Below are positions 10,311 to 23,040 of a stretch of DNA of 64,000 bases, in pieces. The stretch covers positions 23,809,201 to 23,873,200 of the forward strand of contig JAVTVX010000016.1 in the NCBI GenBank assembly GCA_033439265.1, read 5' to 3'. Position 1 is the stretch's first letter; the number at the start of each line of letters is the position of its first letter. Made by a program: the position numbers and the translations under genes. The notes under the pieces were generated by a model that saw only the letters and a list, made by a program, of their open reading frames with translations, did no database searches and was not told the DNA's origin. The stretch comes from Dillenia suffruticosa (Eukaryota > Streptophyta > Magnoliopsida > Dilleniales > Dilleniaceae).

Positions 10311-12110
10311 ATTTTTTAAAACTGAAATTCATATAAATAGGGAAAATATGCTAATGAAAATATATAATGTTAAAAATTACACACGTAATAATAAAATAAC
10401 ACATATGAAACACTACTCCAAGAGTATTCACTATAACCATTTCATTCCAAATTATAACCATATAGTCAAAATTTAAAAACCCCGTTAAAAATTCAAAACT
10501 CCCAATAAATTTGTAAATGAGGGAAAAAAACGCGCGTATAGATTTTCAACATTTCCCGCGGCTTCACTTGAAACATAATTAGTATTTGAATATGAATTGC
10601 GGTATAATACAAGCGCGTGAACTATAAATATGTTGTTTGCCCAATATAATATAACCATAAATTATATTATTTCATAATATACATTTTTAAATTATATATT
10701 ATATTGTTTCATAATATAAATTTATAAATTTATTATAATTATGATTATCAATTTTATTTGATTAACATTATATTACTATAATTTAATATTATTATACTAT
10801 ACAACTTAATTAATTATCAATATTAATATTACTAAATAATACTATTTCCTAATTTCAATAATCATTTTCTATTACTAATATCAAATAACTATTAAATTTA
10901 AATAATATTATTAAGGTAGGGTTACATTTTAATTATCAAATAACAACTATCTAATTATCATATTTATTAATTATAAATTCTAAAACATAAAATATATATT
11001 AACATATCTAACAAGTGGGTCGTATAATAATAAATGGTAAGAATTACTATTTTCTTTTCGTACAAATGGTAACAAATGGTAATAATTATTTTAATTCTCG
11101 TAACAATGATTTTTATTATACTAACAATGATAATAAACGGTAACAAGTGATCTTGATCCAATGTAACAAGTGGTAACACAATAATTATATACAATTTGTA
11201 TAATAAAATATTGTAACAATGATAACAATTGGTGATAAGTGGGTCGCATGATAACAAATAGTAAGAATTACTACTTTCTCTTCATACAAATGGTAATAAA
11301 TAGTAAAAATTATTTTAATTTTGGTAACAATGACTTTTATTGTGCTAACAAGGATTTTTATTGTGCTAACAATAATAATAAGCGGTAGCAAGTGATCTTG
11401 ATCCAATGTAATAAGTGTTAAGATAATAGTTATATAAAATTTGTATAATAAAATATCGTAACAATGGTAACAAATATTTTAGAAAACTGTATGAAATTTG
11501 TATAAACAAAAAAATAATGCTAATGAAAATAAGTAATGTTAAAATCTACAAACTTAACAATAAAATAACACATATGAAACATACAAATATTGGAGAGGGT
11601 AATCACTATAACTGCTCTAAAATTATTCACTATAACTATTCCATTCCAAATAATAACCATACATTAAACAATAAAAATTTTAAAAAACTAATTAAAAATT
11701 CAAGTCTCATAATAAATTTATAAAAGAGGGAAAAAAACACACGCGAAAGATTTTTAACATTTGGTACTCGTTTCGCTTGAAATATAAACTCTCAATTTTG
11801 AATAGTTGTTTGACGGTATAATACAACTATTAGCTTGAAACACAAATATGTTGTTTGTCAATATAATATAACTATAAATTATATTGTTTCATAATATAAA
11901 TTTATAAATTTATTATAATTATGATTATCAAATTTATTTGATTAACATTATATTACTATAATTTAATATTATTATTCCATACAACTTAATTACTTATCAA
12001 TATTAATATTACTAAATAATACAACTTACTAATTTCAATAATCATGTTCTCTTACTAATATCAAATAATTATTAAATTTAAATATTGTTATTAAGATAGG
12101 GTTACGTTTT
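10311..12110. repeat. Second satellite block within an approximately 1.2-kb duplicated segment
   Basis: 10,330-10,900 (from 'gctaatgaaaatatataatg' through the 'ttgtttcataatataaatt' segment) recurs at about 11,490-12,090. Between them, 11,010-11,490 holds two more satellite units (landmarks near 11,046 and 11,271, 225 bp apart). A compound higher-order unit of satellite plus AT-rich spacer has therefore duplicated at a period of about 1.2 kb. Confidence 0.7.
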
Positions 12111-12865
12111 ATATAATAGATTTAATGGTACTAATATATATACTCATAATATTTTTATGATAGCTTTCTTAATTTTCGTCGTATTTCATTTAATTATTTA
12201 TTTTATCATATTTTATTTAATTTAGTTTTTTATTATTATCATTTTTAATTAAATTATTGCTAATTTAAATAATTTCGATAATATTATGGACTCTTATTGT
12301 AAAGTTTGTTATCATATTTTAATATCAATTCCTTACCTTTCAAAATAAATAATATTAAATATAATTATCATATTTCTTAATTATAAAATCTAAAATATAA
12401 ATTAGACATTAACATATCTAATTAATATTATTAATTTAAATAACTCATACTCATACTTATCATATTCATCATATGTAATCCATCAAAACACATGATCCGA
12501 ACTCACATTCCTTAATTATAACGAAATTTAAATTATAAATTAAGTATGAAATGTTATTATTTTAAATAATATAATCATATAAAATTAACTAATGTAATAA
12601 TAATAACATAAAAAAATATATGACTTTTTGTAATATATGATTTTATTTAAAATTATATATTCATAAAAAATATAATAAAATGTATTATGACACTATATAA
12701 TATAAATTATAAATTTAATATATTTAATGATTGTATATAACAAACTTAATAACATAATTTTATATAACGAATTTAGTAATATAATTTAAAGATTTCATAT
12801 GATTATATTAATAATATAAATGTTTTGTTATTTACAATAATAAAATTATTATTTTAAAATAAGGT
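12111..12865. other. AT-rich intergenic DNA, nothing recognised
   Basis: Very AT-rich sequence without visible repeats, genes or transposon ends. Confidence 0.5.
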
Positions 12866-13240
12866 ACGCCACAAGTTGTGCCGCGAGGGCATTTGCGGGG
12901 TTTGCCTGGGCCGCTTAGTCACCGGTTGTGTCGCGCGCAGGCATTTGTGCTTGCGCTTGCCTGGGCGGCTCAACCGCCGATTGTGCCACTCAGGCATTTG
13001 CGCACGCTCTTACCTGGACGGTTTAGCCACCGGTTGTGCCGTGCACAGGCATTTGTGCGCGGTCTTACCTCGGCGGCTTAGCCGCCAGTTGTGTCGCGTA
13101 GACATTTGCGTGCGTGCTTTCCTGGGCGGCTCAGCCGCCGGTTGTGCCGCTCAGACATATGCACGTATACTTGCCTGGGTGGCTTAGCCGTCGATTGTAC
13201 CGTACAGGCATTTGCAGGTGCGCTTGCTTGGGCGGCTTTT
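12866..13240. repeat. GC-rich minisatellite 3 (GGTTGTGCCGC core)
   Basis: Tandem units of about 64-68 bp: GCATTTGCGC, then GCTTGCCTGGGCGGCT, then AGCCGCCGGTTGTGCCGC. About five or six units are visible. It shares the CCTGG-CGGCT and TGCCGC elements with blocks 1 and 2. The Leu/Cys/Arg-rich open frames across it come from the repeat. Confidence 0.75.
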
Positions 13241-13244
13241 CTGA

Positions 13245-13620
13245 TCTAGTAATATGTTAGTAATACTTACTATTACTTCATTTACCGATATAGTAACATG
13301 GATGTAATATTTACTATTACTTCATTCACGATTTACTACTACTTCATTGACGGATCTAGTAACATGGTAGTAATACTTACTAATATTTTATTTACGGATC
13401 TAAAAACATGGTAGTAATACTCACTATTACTTTATTCACGACTCTAATAGTATGGTAGTAATACTTACTAATATTTTATTCACGGTTCTAATAACATAGT
13501 AGTAATACTTACTATTATTTCATTCATGAATCTAGTAACATGGTAGTAATACTTACTAATATTTCATTCACGGAACTAGTAACATAGTAGTAATACTTAC
13601 TATTACTTCATTCACGGAAT
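13245..13620. repeat. 44-bp minisatellite (TAATACTTACTATTACTTCA)
   Basis: The unit TAATACTTACTATTACTTCA + TTCACGGATCTAGTAACATGGTAG (44 bp) repeats with small changes across the stretch. One copy is expanded near 13,306-13,371. Confidence 0.85.
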
Positions 13621-13639
13621 TATATTGTAATACGTCAAA

Positions 13640-13945
13640 ATCAAAATTTTTTATTAATTACTCAAACTATAAAAAGAGAGGGAAATAGTAAAAAATTCAA
13701 AAACAAAAATTTGATAAACAGGGAAAAATGACGAGTTTTGAAAAATATATTTGGCGCTAAAAACCAAAATTTATTTGGCGTTAAACCAAATATATATACT
13801 GCAAACTCTCCCTCCATCCACAAATATCAAAACTTTTCATTTTCTTCAAAAACTCTTCTCCCTCACATCTCTCAAAATTTCTAACTCAAATGAAATCTCA
13901 TTCCATCAAATATTTTTAACCCATATCCAAAGTTAAAATGGCTTG
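13640..13945 (+). promoter_or_regulatory. Promoter-like segment shared with 8430-8660
   Basis: Contains two TTTGGCG(C/T)TAAA motifs (13,750 and 13,775), a TATATATACT box at about 13,790-13,800, a pyrimidine-rich leader and an ATG near 13,938. It is repeated in the window ahead of a different decayed stretch, so it is probably the conserved end of a repeat family. Function is not shown. Confidence 0.35.
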
Positions 13946-14560
13946 ATTCCATAGGAAGAATCAGATGTGTTGGTAAAGTTATAACTCCATCACAACGGCA
14001 GCATTCAAGCAAATTTGAGAACGAACATATGGCTGTTATGATGGAATGATTAATGGAACAAAATCAGAATTTTACTAATATAGTAAGCAATGTTCTTATG
14101 CATATTGCTATGCATGTCGAAAGTGAAAGTGACCAGCAAGATGAATTGTTGAACTTCGTTAATGAAGTAAGACTCATTGATGGTGTTGAGGTACAAATAT
14201 CATTTCTTTATTTTTTACCATAATTTAATTAATTTTACTTATGAACAATAATCACATTATTTGTATTTATATTATTAGCTTTCTCGTATATAAGATACAA
14301 GATGTTGGGAATCCATATCGAAACCAACCATCATCATCTCGTCAGTCCATCTCGAAAGGTAATATTTAAATGTATAAGTTTTTTAATATACTTTATAATT
14401 ATATTAATTTCATTACTATAGAATGATACCACATATCATGCTAGATTTTGGAACCGGATGCCACAGACGCTGGAATTTTTTGGGTGCTCCAAGTCAATAT
14501 TTTTTGTATGAATATTTCATTTCAGAAGATATGAAGATATGTACTGATCGGAAGTTACAA
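13946..14560 (+). pseudogene. Decayed exon-like fragments, family not recognised
   Basis: 14,040-14,190 gives a frame with one early stop and a coding-like composition (QNFTNIVSNVLMHIAMHV, then ESDQQDELLNFVNEV). 14,280-14,360 and 14,425-14,480 give short further pieces next to GT and AG signals. Lying after a promoter-like segment in a repeat, this may be the remnant of a transposase gene such as PIF/Harbinger, but no catalytic motif is present to prove it. Confidence 0.3.
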
Positions 14561-14739
14561 TATTTTTTTCTCTTGTAATGTGTCTGTAACATTATTATCT
14601 TTTTCTTTCTCTTATAATATGTTTATAACATTATCATATATATTTCATGATGATATTTCATGATGATATAAAAAGTACTTTATTTTCTAAGATATACGAT
14701 ATTTATAATATTTCCTAACTCTTTGTATTATTCATATTG

Positions 14740-15720
14740 ACATATCCTAACATTTACTAATCTTGTGATAACCAATCCAAAAGATTAGTAACATTTGGTT
14801 ACCAATATTAAGTAACAAATAACACATATTCAACTAGTAAAATTTATTCACCAACAATAATTCTGTAAAAAGTGGTAATATTTAGTATCCAACGACAATA
14901 AATATAGTAACAATTACTAACAAATTATTTTTGTAACCGATGTCAAAGACAGTAACATTTACTGACCCATAATTTTGTAAGCAATAATAAAGTATTAATA
15001 TTTACTAACCAATGACTTTGTAAGTGACAATGACAATAAAAACAGTAATATTTACTAATCTAATAAGCGACGAAAAAGGTAATAATATTTACTAACCCAA
15101 TACTTCTGTAATTGACAATAAATATAGTAATATTTACTAACCTAATAGTAAACATGTGACAATAAAGAATTTACGTTTCCTATATCCTAAGATCCGACGG
15201 TATTATAGTAATATTTACTAACGTTTGTATTTATCGACAATAAAAGTTATAACATTTCCTAACATACTATTATTTCATTGGCGACAATAAATAATTATAT
15301 CAATTCTAACGGTTATATTGAGACATTGAGTGATAATAAAGGCAAAAACTTTTACTAACTCGTAAACTGATAAAAAAAATAGTAACTTTTATTGACTTTT
15401 TACAAGGTAACGATAAAAATTGTAATTTTTACTAATTCTTTACAAGTGATGATAAAGGTAATAAATTTTACTAACCCCTTTACAAAAGTGACGATAAATG
15501 TAATAACTCTTATTATTCTCTTTACAATCGAGAGGATAAGTGTAGTAACTCTTACTACCCCTTTACAGCCGATGAGATAAATATAGTAAGTCTTACTAGC
15601 CATTTACAACCATGATATAACGTTAATTTTTACCAACATTTTTCTAACCGTCCGGACTATCCCTTTACAATCGATGATATAACGTTAATTTTTATCGACA
15701 ATTTTCTAACCGTCCGAATG
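14740..15720. repeat. Degenerate AT-rich array (AGTAATATTTACTAACC words)
   Basis: AGTAATATTTACTAAC and related near-palindromes recur at irregular spacings of roughly 40-60 bp from 14,810 to 15,250. They drift into 'gtaactcttactaacccctttacaa' words to 15,610. 15,620-15,720 is a two-copy repeat containing ATATAACGTTAATTTTTA and TTTCTAACCGTCCG. Confidence 0.6.
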
Positions 15721-16113
15721 TTGAACATGCTCTAAAGGTAACACAGCACATTGACAGCAGCGTTATTTCTGTTGATTGCTTGCATGATTTTTTTGCCAAT
15801 GACATATGAAGATTCCAAAATGTCCAAATTTATGTCTATTCTTTTCTGTGAGTTGCCATCAATGCCGACCATGAATAAGTAGCTGAATCAAGTCTACTAG
15901 TAATATTTCATGACAAGAAAGGTTGGCATTTCTATCATTAGTTAATAGGCACAAAGAAAAGGGAAAAAAAAGCATATAATTACCAATTCCCTTGCCACTT
16001 TTAGGAAAAAAATAATGAAACATGATAATCACATCCCCTCTTTGCCCTTTATATATGATCATCAGCTCCAACTTTGTATGACCATTAATCACCTTTTTTA
16101 TAATTCAGAGAAA

Positions 16114-18930
16114 ATGGGAGATTTCTGTGGCCTTGTAGAGACTGCTTCAGAGCCCAAACCGTCCTTTCTTCTTATGTTCCTAGTAACCCTGATAGTGTGA
16201 TAGGGAACCGGCTCTAAAGACTTGGCCGAGGCACATAAATTTGGCTAAGTGTGGGCTTCGGGAGGGCTTGAGGATGAGGGGATTGGAGTGCACTTCCTTT
16301 GTAGCACCTGTGTCACAAAATGGAAAGGTGGCTTGGTGGCTTTATGGTGGAATGAGCTGTGGTTCAGTGATGGGCAGGATGGCCTGTGGCACGAGGAGGT
16401 GGATGGTGGATCGGAGGAGGGGCCCGGTTGAGGGATGGGACATGGCTCCAGGTTGGAACCCGGATCCTACTATGCTGCACCTCAAGGATCGCTTGCATAG
16501 TGTGTGCTTAGGGAACACCTAAGTGGTCTTAAACTCCTAAGGGATGCCTTACAATACTTGAGACATCGCCTACATATAGGAGAAGATTTAGGTAGGTCTA
16601 AGGCCCTTATTTTTGGGCCTTTTATTTACGGAGACTTCTAAAACTCTTGACTCTTAGCATTCTCACACTTAGTAAGTTACCACCTTTTGATTTTCTGCAT
16701 GTGCTCCTGGTGCTTTGTCTCTTGAGCTTCTCGGCCATAGTGCTTGGTGGCCCATACCTTTTCTTGGGCCTGGGTGTTGGGCTTTGGTGATGATGGGCCG
16801 GTGTGCCTAGGATGGCCTTGCTGGCTTGGCTGTCTGGTGGGCTGTGAGCTGCTGACTGAAGCTTATAATGCTCTGGGCGTTTTGAATGGGCCGGGGCCTT
16901 CTCATGCTGCATGTCTTTATGGGACGCAGCCTATGTGCTGCTGCTGGCCTTGGGGCATGCCAACGCCTCCTCTTGAGCACGCCTTGTTGCGGCTCGCTTG
17001 GCCCGGTCTCAAGCATTCTGTACGGCTCTCTTGAGTTGTGCAACATAATGGCGTGTACTTGAAATACAGTGTCTTTCCTCTTCTCGGCAAGAGGCTTCCA
17101 CCAAGGTTATTAGGCCTTCCACCTATCGGAGAGACTTTTGGTTTTATAAAAGCACAAAAACACGAAAAGACTAATGAATTGATCAAAACCCGCATAATGA
17201 AATATGGTCCACTTTCAAGACTTCGTTGATGGGTTCAAAAGCAGTTGTTATTACTGGCCCAGCCGGTAACAAGTTCATATTCAGTGGAGGTGAAAATGGC
17301 CTGGCAAGTAACCAACCGGTATTTGCAGCCAATATGCTTGGAAAGCATAGCATCTTTGAGGTTACGTGATCTCGGCACAAGCTTGTAAGGGGTGCCATTG
17401 TAAGCTTTTGTAAGCTTTTTAAGGCCTGAAAGCATCGAAAGATATGTTAGTGTGATCAATTCCTTAGTCCAGCAGCAACTATCGTAGGTCCTTCACAATA
17501 GCTCAAAATTCACTTAAAATTGTTGAGAAACAAAATTAATTCAATGTCTTCTGTCTTTGTGCAATTAAAGTGCTTCATGGTACCTCAAGAAGAAGATCAC
17601 ATTTAAGGTCACTTTGCATTCTACTTTTCGGATTGCCAGAAGGTAAGGAAAAGGATAGAATGTACGAGGATCTTATAGAAGTCCTCAAGGGCATATGGGC
17701 AATTCCTCTGGATTTTCAATGGACCACCTATGGAAGAGCAAAAAAGGCAAGGCACCGGATTTACGACCTCTTCTCACAAATAATTAGCAAGAGATAGAAT
17801 AAAATAGCTGAATATGGGGAGCTGAACTCTCATCAAGTCCTCATCTCCGGATTGGTTAATTTGAGAGATGAAAGTGGGGGATGAAAGTGGGGAACCTTTG
17901 CTAGAAGTGGAGATCGTTGACAATCTCATAACCCTCATACTTGCAGGTCATGACACCAGTGCAATTCCTTTTAACCTCCTTATAAGACACCTTGCCAGAG
18001 ATGCCGAGGTTTAAGGAAGGTGCTTGAAGGACAGTAATCAAATAAAAGCAACTTCAATAAATTCTCTCACTAAATTTATAGCTCCAACAATTTTTGAGAT
18101 TCTAAACTTGTTTGACAGAACAAAAGGAAGTTGCTAAGGCTGGAGAGAAAAATGAGGGGATGATGATTACATGGAGTGAGATACAAATGGATGAAATACA
18201 CAAGGAGAGTAGCGCAAGAGCTCATGAGAGGATCACTCCACCTTCGTTTGGCAACTTCAAGCGTGCTTGCTGAGATACCAGCTTTGGTGGCTTTGATATT
18301 CCCAAAGGATGGCAGGTAAATACTAACAGATATACAAGTGAGCAAGCACTTGGTAAATAATCCATCAATCATAGAGTAACGTAAGAGGAAGATTCATTAT
18401 GTATATATAACTTGTGCCTATCTCAAATAGCTTAAAACATATTGGATCATATAGATCAAATCTTTATGTAGGACTTGGCCTTGCTTCATGACAGGTTGCA
18501 TCTGAAAAAAGAAAAAAAAAAGTGCAAATTTTGCATTACATTCCACAGCCTTGGATTACAATGAAAATAGTTTCTGCTGCAGGTATTTTGTGTTGCTTGT
18601 GCTACTCATATGGACCACAACATCGTTGAGGATCCAGAGAGGTTTGATCTACCCAATTTTGAGAATGCTGCGAAATCCTTCCCAGCATATCCTTACATCC
18701 CTTTTGGAGGAGGTCACAGAATCTGCCCCGGGGCAGAATTTGCAAGGATTGAGGTTTTGCTGATAATTCATAATCTGATAACCAACCATGCATGGTCACA
18801 AGTAATACCAGATGAACCTATTACTAGGGACCCAACACCCTATCTTGCCATGGGCCTTCCTCTCAAGCTATATCCTTTGGAAGAACGTTTAAACTTCTAT
18901 AAACTTGTTTGTCCTATCCAAAGCCATTAA
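16114..18930 (+). pseudogene. Cytochrome P450 pseudogene, CYP85-clan (CYP716-like)
   Basis: P450s are heme monooxygenases of the ER membrane; CYP85-clan members oxidise terpenoids and steroids. Pieces appear in the right order. A possible membrane anchor lies at 16,114-16,200 and the proline-rich hinge plus LPPIGETFGFIKAQK at about 17,090-17,150. The substrate-region block follows to 17,400 and FGLPEGKEKD at 17,620-17,670. The I-helix AGHDTS is at 17,943-17,960, the K-helix ExxR (ELMR) at 18,218-18,229 and the heme loop FGGGHRICPG at 18,703-18,732 with its cysteine. The C-terminus ends at 18,930. It is dead: there is a frameshift near 17,211 and stops near 17,367 and 17,796. A small duplication lies near 17,880, frames are lost near 18,020 and 18,230, and an insertion sits at 16,200-17,040. 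The last exon alone is an intact 106-aa frame. The clan call rests on recalled motifs. Confidence 0.8.
16200..17043. mobile_element. Unidentified insertion splitting the P450 pseudogene
   Basis: The block is richer in G+C than its neighbours and separates the P450 membrane anchor from its hinge. It begins near TGTGATAGGGAACC and ends near TTGTGCAACA, compatible with an LTR-like or short repeat element of about 0.85 kb. I could not find a matching target duplication, and no coding sequence is evident (open frames are short and overlapping). Confidence 0.35.
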
Positions 18931-19481
<551 letters not shown>

Positions 19482-20038
19482 GATCCTATATTGCAAGCCA
19501 ATGCAATAGTGAAAAATAATTCGAGAAAAATGATCGAATATATGTTCGGTTATTCTCAATTCCGATGATCTTTGATAATTGTGATGGCGTCAAGATGATT
19601 TTGGAACGTTCACGGATTCTGACGATTTCCGACAATTGCGATAACACCAAATAACATGCACAAACCTTCTAACCCCTCAATTTCTCTCAATAATGTCATT
19701 TTATTATTAAATTGGAAAGAGTAATTGAATTATATAAGTTTTTGAAACGAAAATTAACTTTTAAAAAACTTAGGTATATAAAATATTTTCTCCAATTTCA
19801 AGATATGTCCGCTTGCTAATATGAACTCGCAATCACCAATGACTCATCTTGTTGCCTGAATAGATGAGTTGTTCACGATCCACCGACTTCCTTAGGTTTT
19901 ACAAGCTCTATAACACATTTGTAATGTGGATGATATAACCAGAGTCAATCCACCATGTCATGAAAAATCTCTATCATGCAACATTCATAACAGACTAATG
20001 AGATTTCCATACCTTTATTCTCAAGCCACTACTTGTAC

Positions 20039-20779
20039 TTAGCACAATTTTGCTTCATGTGTCCCTTCTTTTAACGGAAAAAAACATTTGAATTCTTTCT
20101 TTATGTCCACCTTTAATTTTGTGCCATTGGGTTTTGGTTTGAATTTGCCCTTCTTATTTTCTTGTACTACCACATGTGCATTAACAGAACCTTGTTTCAT
20201 CTCCATCAATAGCCTTCGTTCCTTCTGTACACACATGACCATTAATTCATTGATTGATCATTTCTCCTTATATGTATTATAGGAGATCTTAAAAGAACCG
20301 TAGGGTTGACGGAGAGAGTTCAAAATAAAGTGCACAAAGAAGGACTCGGATATCTCAACCTCCAGATTCTTTAGTTGAGCTGCAATGTCCTATATCTGCA
20401 TGATGTGCTCACGTATACCGTGGACAGTAATGAGCCTTATGGAAGAGAATTGCATAATGAGAGTACTAAACAAAGATTTTTCCGATACCACAAATTGCTC
20501 ATCTATAACCTTAAGAAAAGTACGGATATTGCTATTCTGATTGACCGAGCCACGGATACCGGCCGAAATTTTGATTTTTATGAACATGGTATTTAGACGA
20601 TTAGATCGCTCCCATTTTTCATAAAAAGCCTTTTCATCTATAGAACTGGTATCGGTCACCAGAGTTTGCTCGTCCTTCCGTATAGTATAGTCAATATCCA
20701 AGCAACCCAAATGGAGAAATATCATTTCTTTCCGTTCTTTATAATTCTCTCCGTTCAAATCGCGAAAATCAAATTTCAA
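20039..20779 (-). pseudogene. Copia gag remnant (UBN2-type) with decayed zinc knuckle
   Basis: The 129-aa frame (20,390-20,779) has the usual copia gag start: DLNGENYKERKEMIFLHLGC, then KAFYEKWERSNRLNTMFIK and IREHIMQI. A second frame (20,039-20,242) continues with WSINELMVMCVQKERRL-type sequence and a basic tail. At the end the normal CX2CX4HX4C knuckle has lost its second cysteine and later residues (KCFFPLKEGTHEAKLC). The frames are separated by at least one break. Gag would form the virus-like particle of the retrotransposon; this copy cannot. Confidence 0.75.
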
Positions 20780-21475
20780 ATTTATGGTTTGAAATAATGC
20801 AAAATAAATAAATATACTAACTAATTATATGTGAGACATTTAATATGTCTATCAATGCAAACATACAAAAATAAATGTATGACATAGAAATTGCCTACGG
20901 GCTAAATTTCTACTTCAATTAAATTTATTTCGCCATATGATAAGGTTTATAAAAAATAGATCATTCTCCAATGTCTGTGAGTTGATTGAGAAATTATCAA
21001 CGGTTAGTTTTTTCTTAATGACTTTATCCTTTTCTACTTATCCCTATAAGACGTTTTTTTTAATGCACCAGGTAGGTTCCCAAATAGGTGGTGAATCACA
21101 TGGAACCGCTTAAAAATTAGACAATTTTAGATTTATCCCCGTCTTTTTTACAAAACAAGCCTAGATATGCACTAAATCAACCGTACTTATAGTATTATAT
21201 AGAAAAGAGATTTCACATAAGTATACTACTACTGAAAATAACTATTTTAATATTTTATCTTCCATTTTATTATTTTTATACAACAAAAATTCCTGTGAAA
21301 TAAAATTTATTATATAAAATAATTTTCATGTCAAATTTATCATTTTCTTAATATGATCATACTTTTATATATAATTTTCTATTTAATTATAGTTGTTGTG
21401 GCTAAACGTTAATTAATTTCAAAAATTATATTGATTACGAAGATAATAATATTAATCAATTTTGTCATACTAAGG

Positions 21476-21593
21476 TGTATAAAATAAAAATACAATTAAA
21501 TTACTTAATGTATTTTATTAATTTTGTACATTCCCTTATGTACAAAATTAATAAAATGTATTAGGTAATTTAATTACATTTTTATTTTATACA
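21476..21593. repeat. Long AT-rich hairpin, 55-nt arms
   Basis: Left arm 21,476-21,530 and right arm 21,539-21,593 are reverse complements with about five mismatches, separated by an 8-nt loop. It may be a small foldback or MITE inserted in the copia relic. No target duplication was identified. Confidence 0.7.
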
Positions 21594-22260
21594 CAAATTA
21601 ATTTTATATACAATATTTTAATATAAAGATCTAATGTGAAATAATTAAAACTTTATTAGACTTTTGAAAATATATCGTAAGGACTTGATTGAAAAATGAA
21701 TTACCCATTTAAAAATCATTTAATAGAAAATATAAATGATTTTTCAAAAAGAAAAAATTGACCATATGCTCATTTATTGAATAAATGAATGTTTAAAAAA
21801 TTATGATTTTTTCGATTGTCCATTATAGTTTATTTATTTCATCTCATGCACTTTTAATGTTGTTGTCTTCTACTTGATAGACCTCAAGGGTACTAATCCG
21901 GAATCAATGGCTTCCGGCTAGTCCATATGTCGGAAAACCGCTGGAAAGTGCAGAAATATTCCAAAATAATTATAATGATATAAGTATCTCAATCGGACTC
22001 AATTTTTCAAAAAATCAAGATTTTTGGGCTAGTAATTCAAAATCCGAAAATCATATTTTTTGAAAACATTTTGAAATTTATCAAAATTTTGAACGTAGAG
22101 GACAAAATGCTCTGATACTACTAATTCAAATAATTATAATTGGAATGTTCACGGATTCCGATGATCTTCAATAATTGTGATAACACCAAATAGTATGTAC
22201 AAACCTTCTAAGTTCTCAATTTCTCTCAATAGATGGTGTGAAAATTTGAAATTGAATTTA

Positions 22261-23040
22261 GGGACCCAATACACTAGGAGGGGGTTTATATAAACTTTCA
22301 ACCATCAAAGAGTTTTTAAAATCTCATAATTGTTACCCTAAAATATTGTTGGTTATAATGAGAATTTAATCAAATATTCATAACTGAAAATAAAATTAAT
22401 TGTGTGGAGATTTAAATATAACACATAAATGTGGCCAAATGCATTCCAATTCAAATTCCTTCCATATTTTATCATATTTAATTCTTTTTTAGATATGTTT
22501 TCCCTCATTAACTTTATTTTAAATACATTAATTTTAAATACATTAACTCTCATGGAATTTGAATTTTAAAAATCCTAACATCTCTCTCTCTCGGCACAAA
22601 ACCATCTTTTTTTTTTTTTTTGACTCACTTAACACGTGCACAAATAAGAAACTAAAACAAGGGCTGTGGAATTAATCCAAAAATCCAAGACAAATGCCTT
22701 CTATTCAATTCAAATACAAAACCAAATGGGGCGGGTCAAGATGTTAGGCTGATTTATCCTCCTAATTTATGCAACTTGATAAGGAAACTTCTGGAGCTTC
22801 TCGAACTCCCATCCGGGAAGGGAAGCCAGTGGCAGTGGCACGTGTTTGGCAGCATTTTACTTTGTAGCATCCTAATTCCTATACATTGGCGTTATTTTCC
22901 ATTAACTAATTTACGTTTCTGTTTCTTTCTATTAGGTGCAAGCTCTGTCTGATTGAAGATATACTGCAGGACTAGAAAAGGAAACTGTGTCATTTAATAA
23001 TAGGCTTGAGAGAGAAACAAGCATTTGATTACCAATTCTC
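22261..23040. other. Spacer, nothing firm
   Basis: AT-rich spacer, part of which may be leftover copia LTR. 22,960-23,040 may be the decayed 5' region of the next P450 relic, since it shares 'attaccaatt' context with 15,970. Confidence 0.4.

Larger units (their letters stand above)
19600..22260 (-). mobile_element. Internally deleted Ty1/copia relic
   Basis: A direct repeat (GTTCACGGATTC, TTGTGATAACACCAAATA-like, CTCAATTTCTCTCAATA) lies at about 19,605-19,700 and 22,144-22,250. It probably represents remains of the two LTRs. Next to the right copy is GCTCTGATACTA (22,109-22,120), 11 of 12 bases of the initiator-tRNA-Met primer site in minus orientation. gag follows leftwards (20,039-20,779) and no reverse transcriptase or integrase is left. 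About 1.3 kb separates the primer site from gag and includes a hairpin, so there are secondary insertions. LTR limits are approximate. Confidence 0.6.

Noticed and set aside
9271..11406. Series of minus-strand ORFs with recurring ICYHLYEKK
   Set aside because: They are translations of the 211-227-bp satellite; the recurrence follows the DNA period.
12876..13187. Cys/Leu/Arg-rich ORF
   Set aside because: Encoded by GC-rich minisatellite 3, with no other coding evidence.
13245..13620. CRISPR-like regular repeats
   Set aside because: A contiguous 44-bp tandem minisatellite without spacers, in a plant genome with no cas genes.
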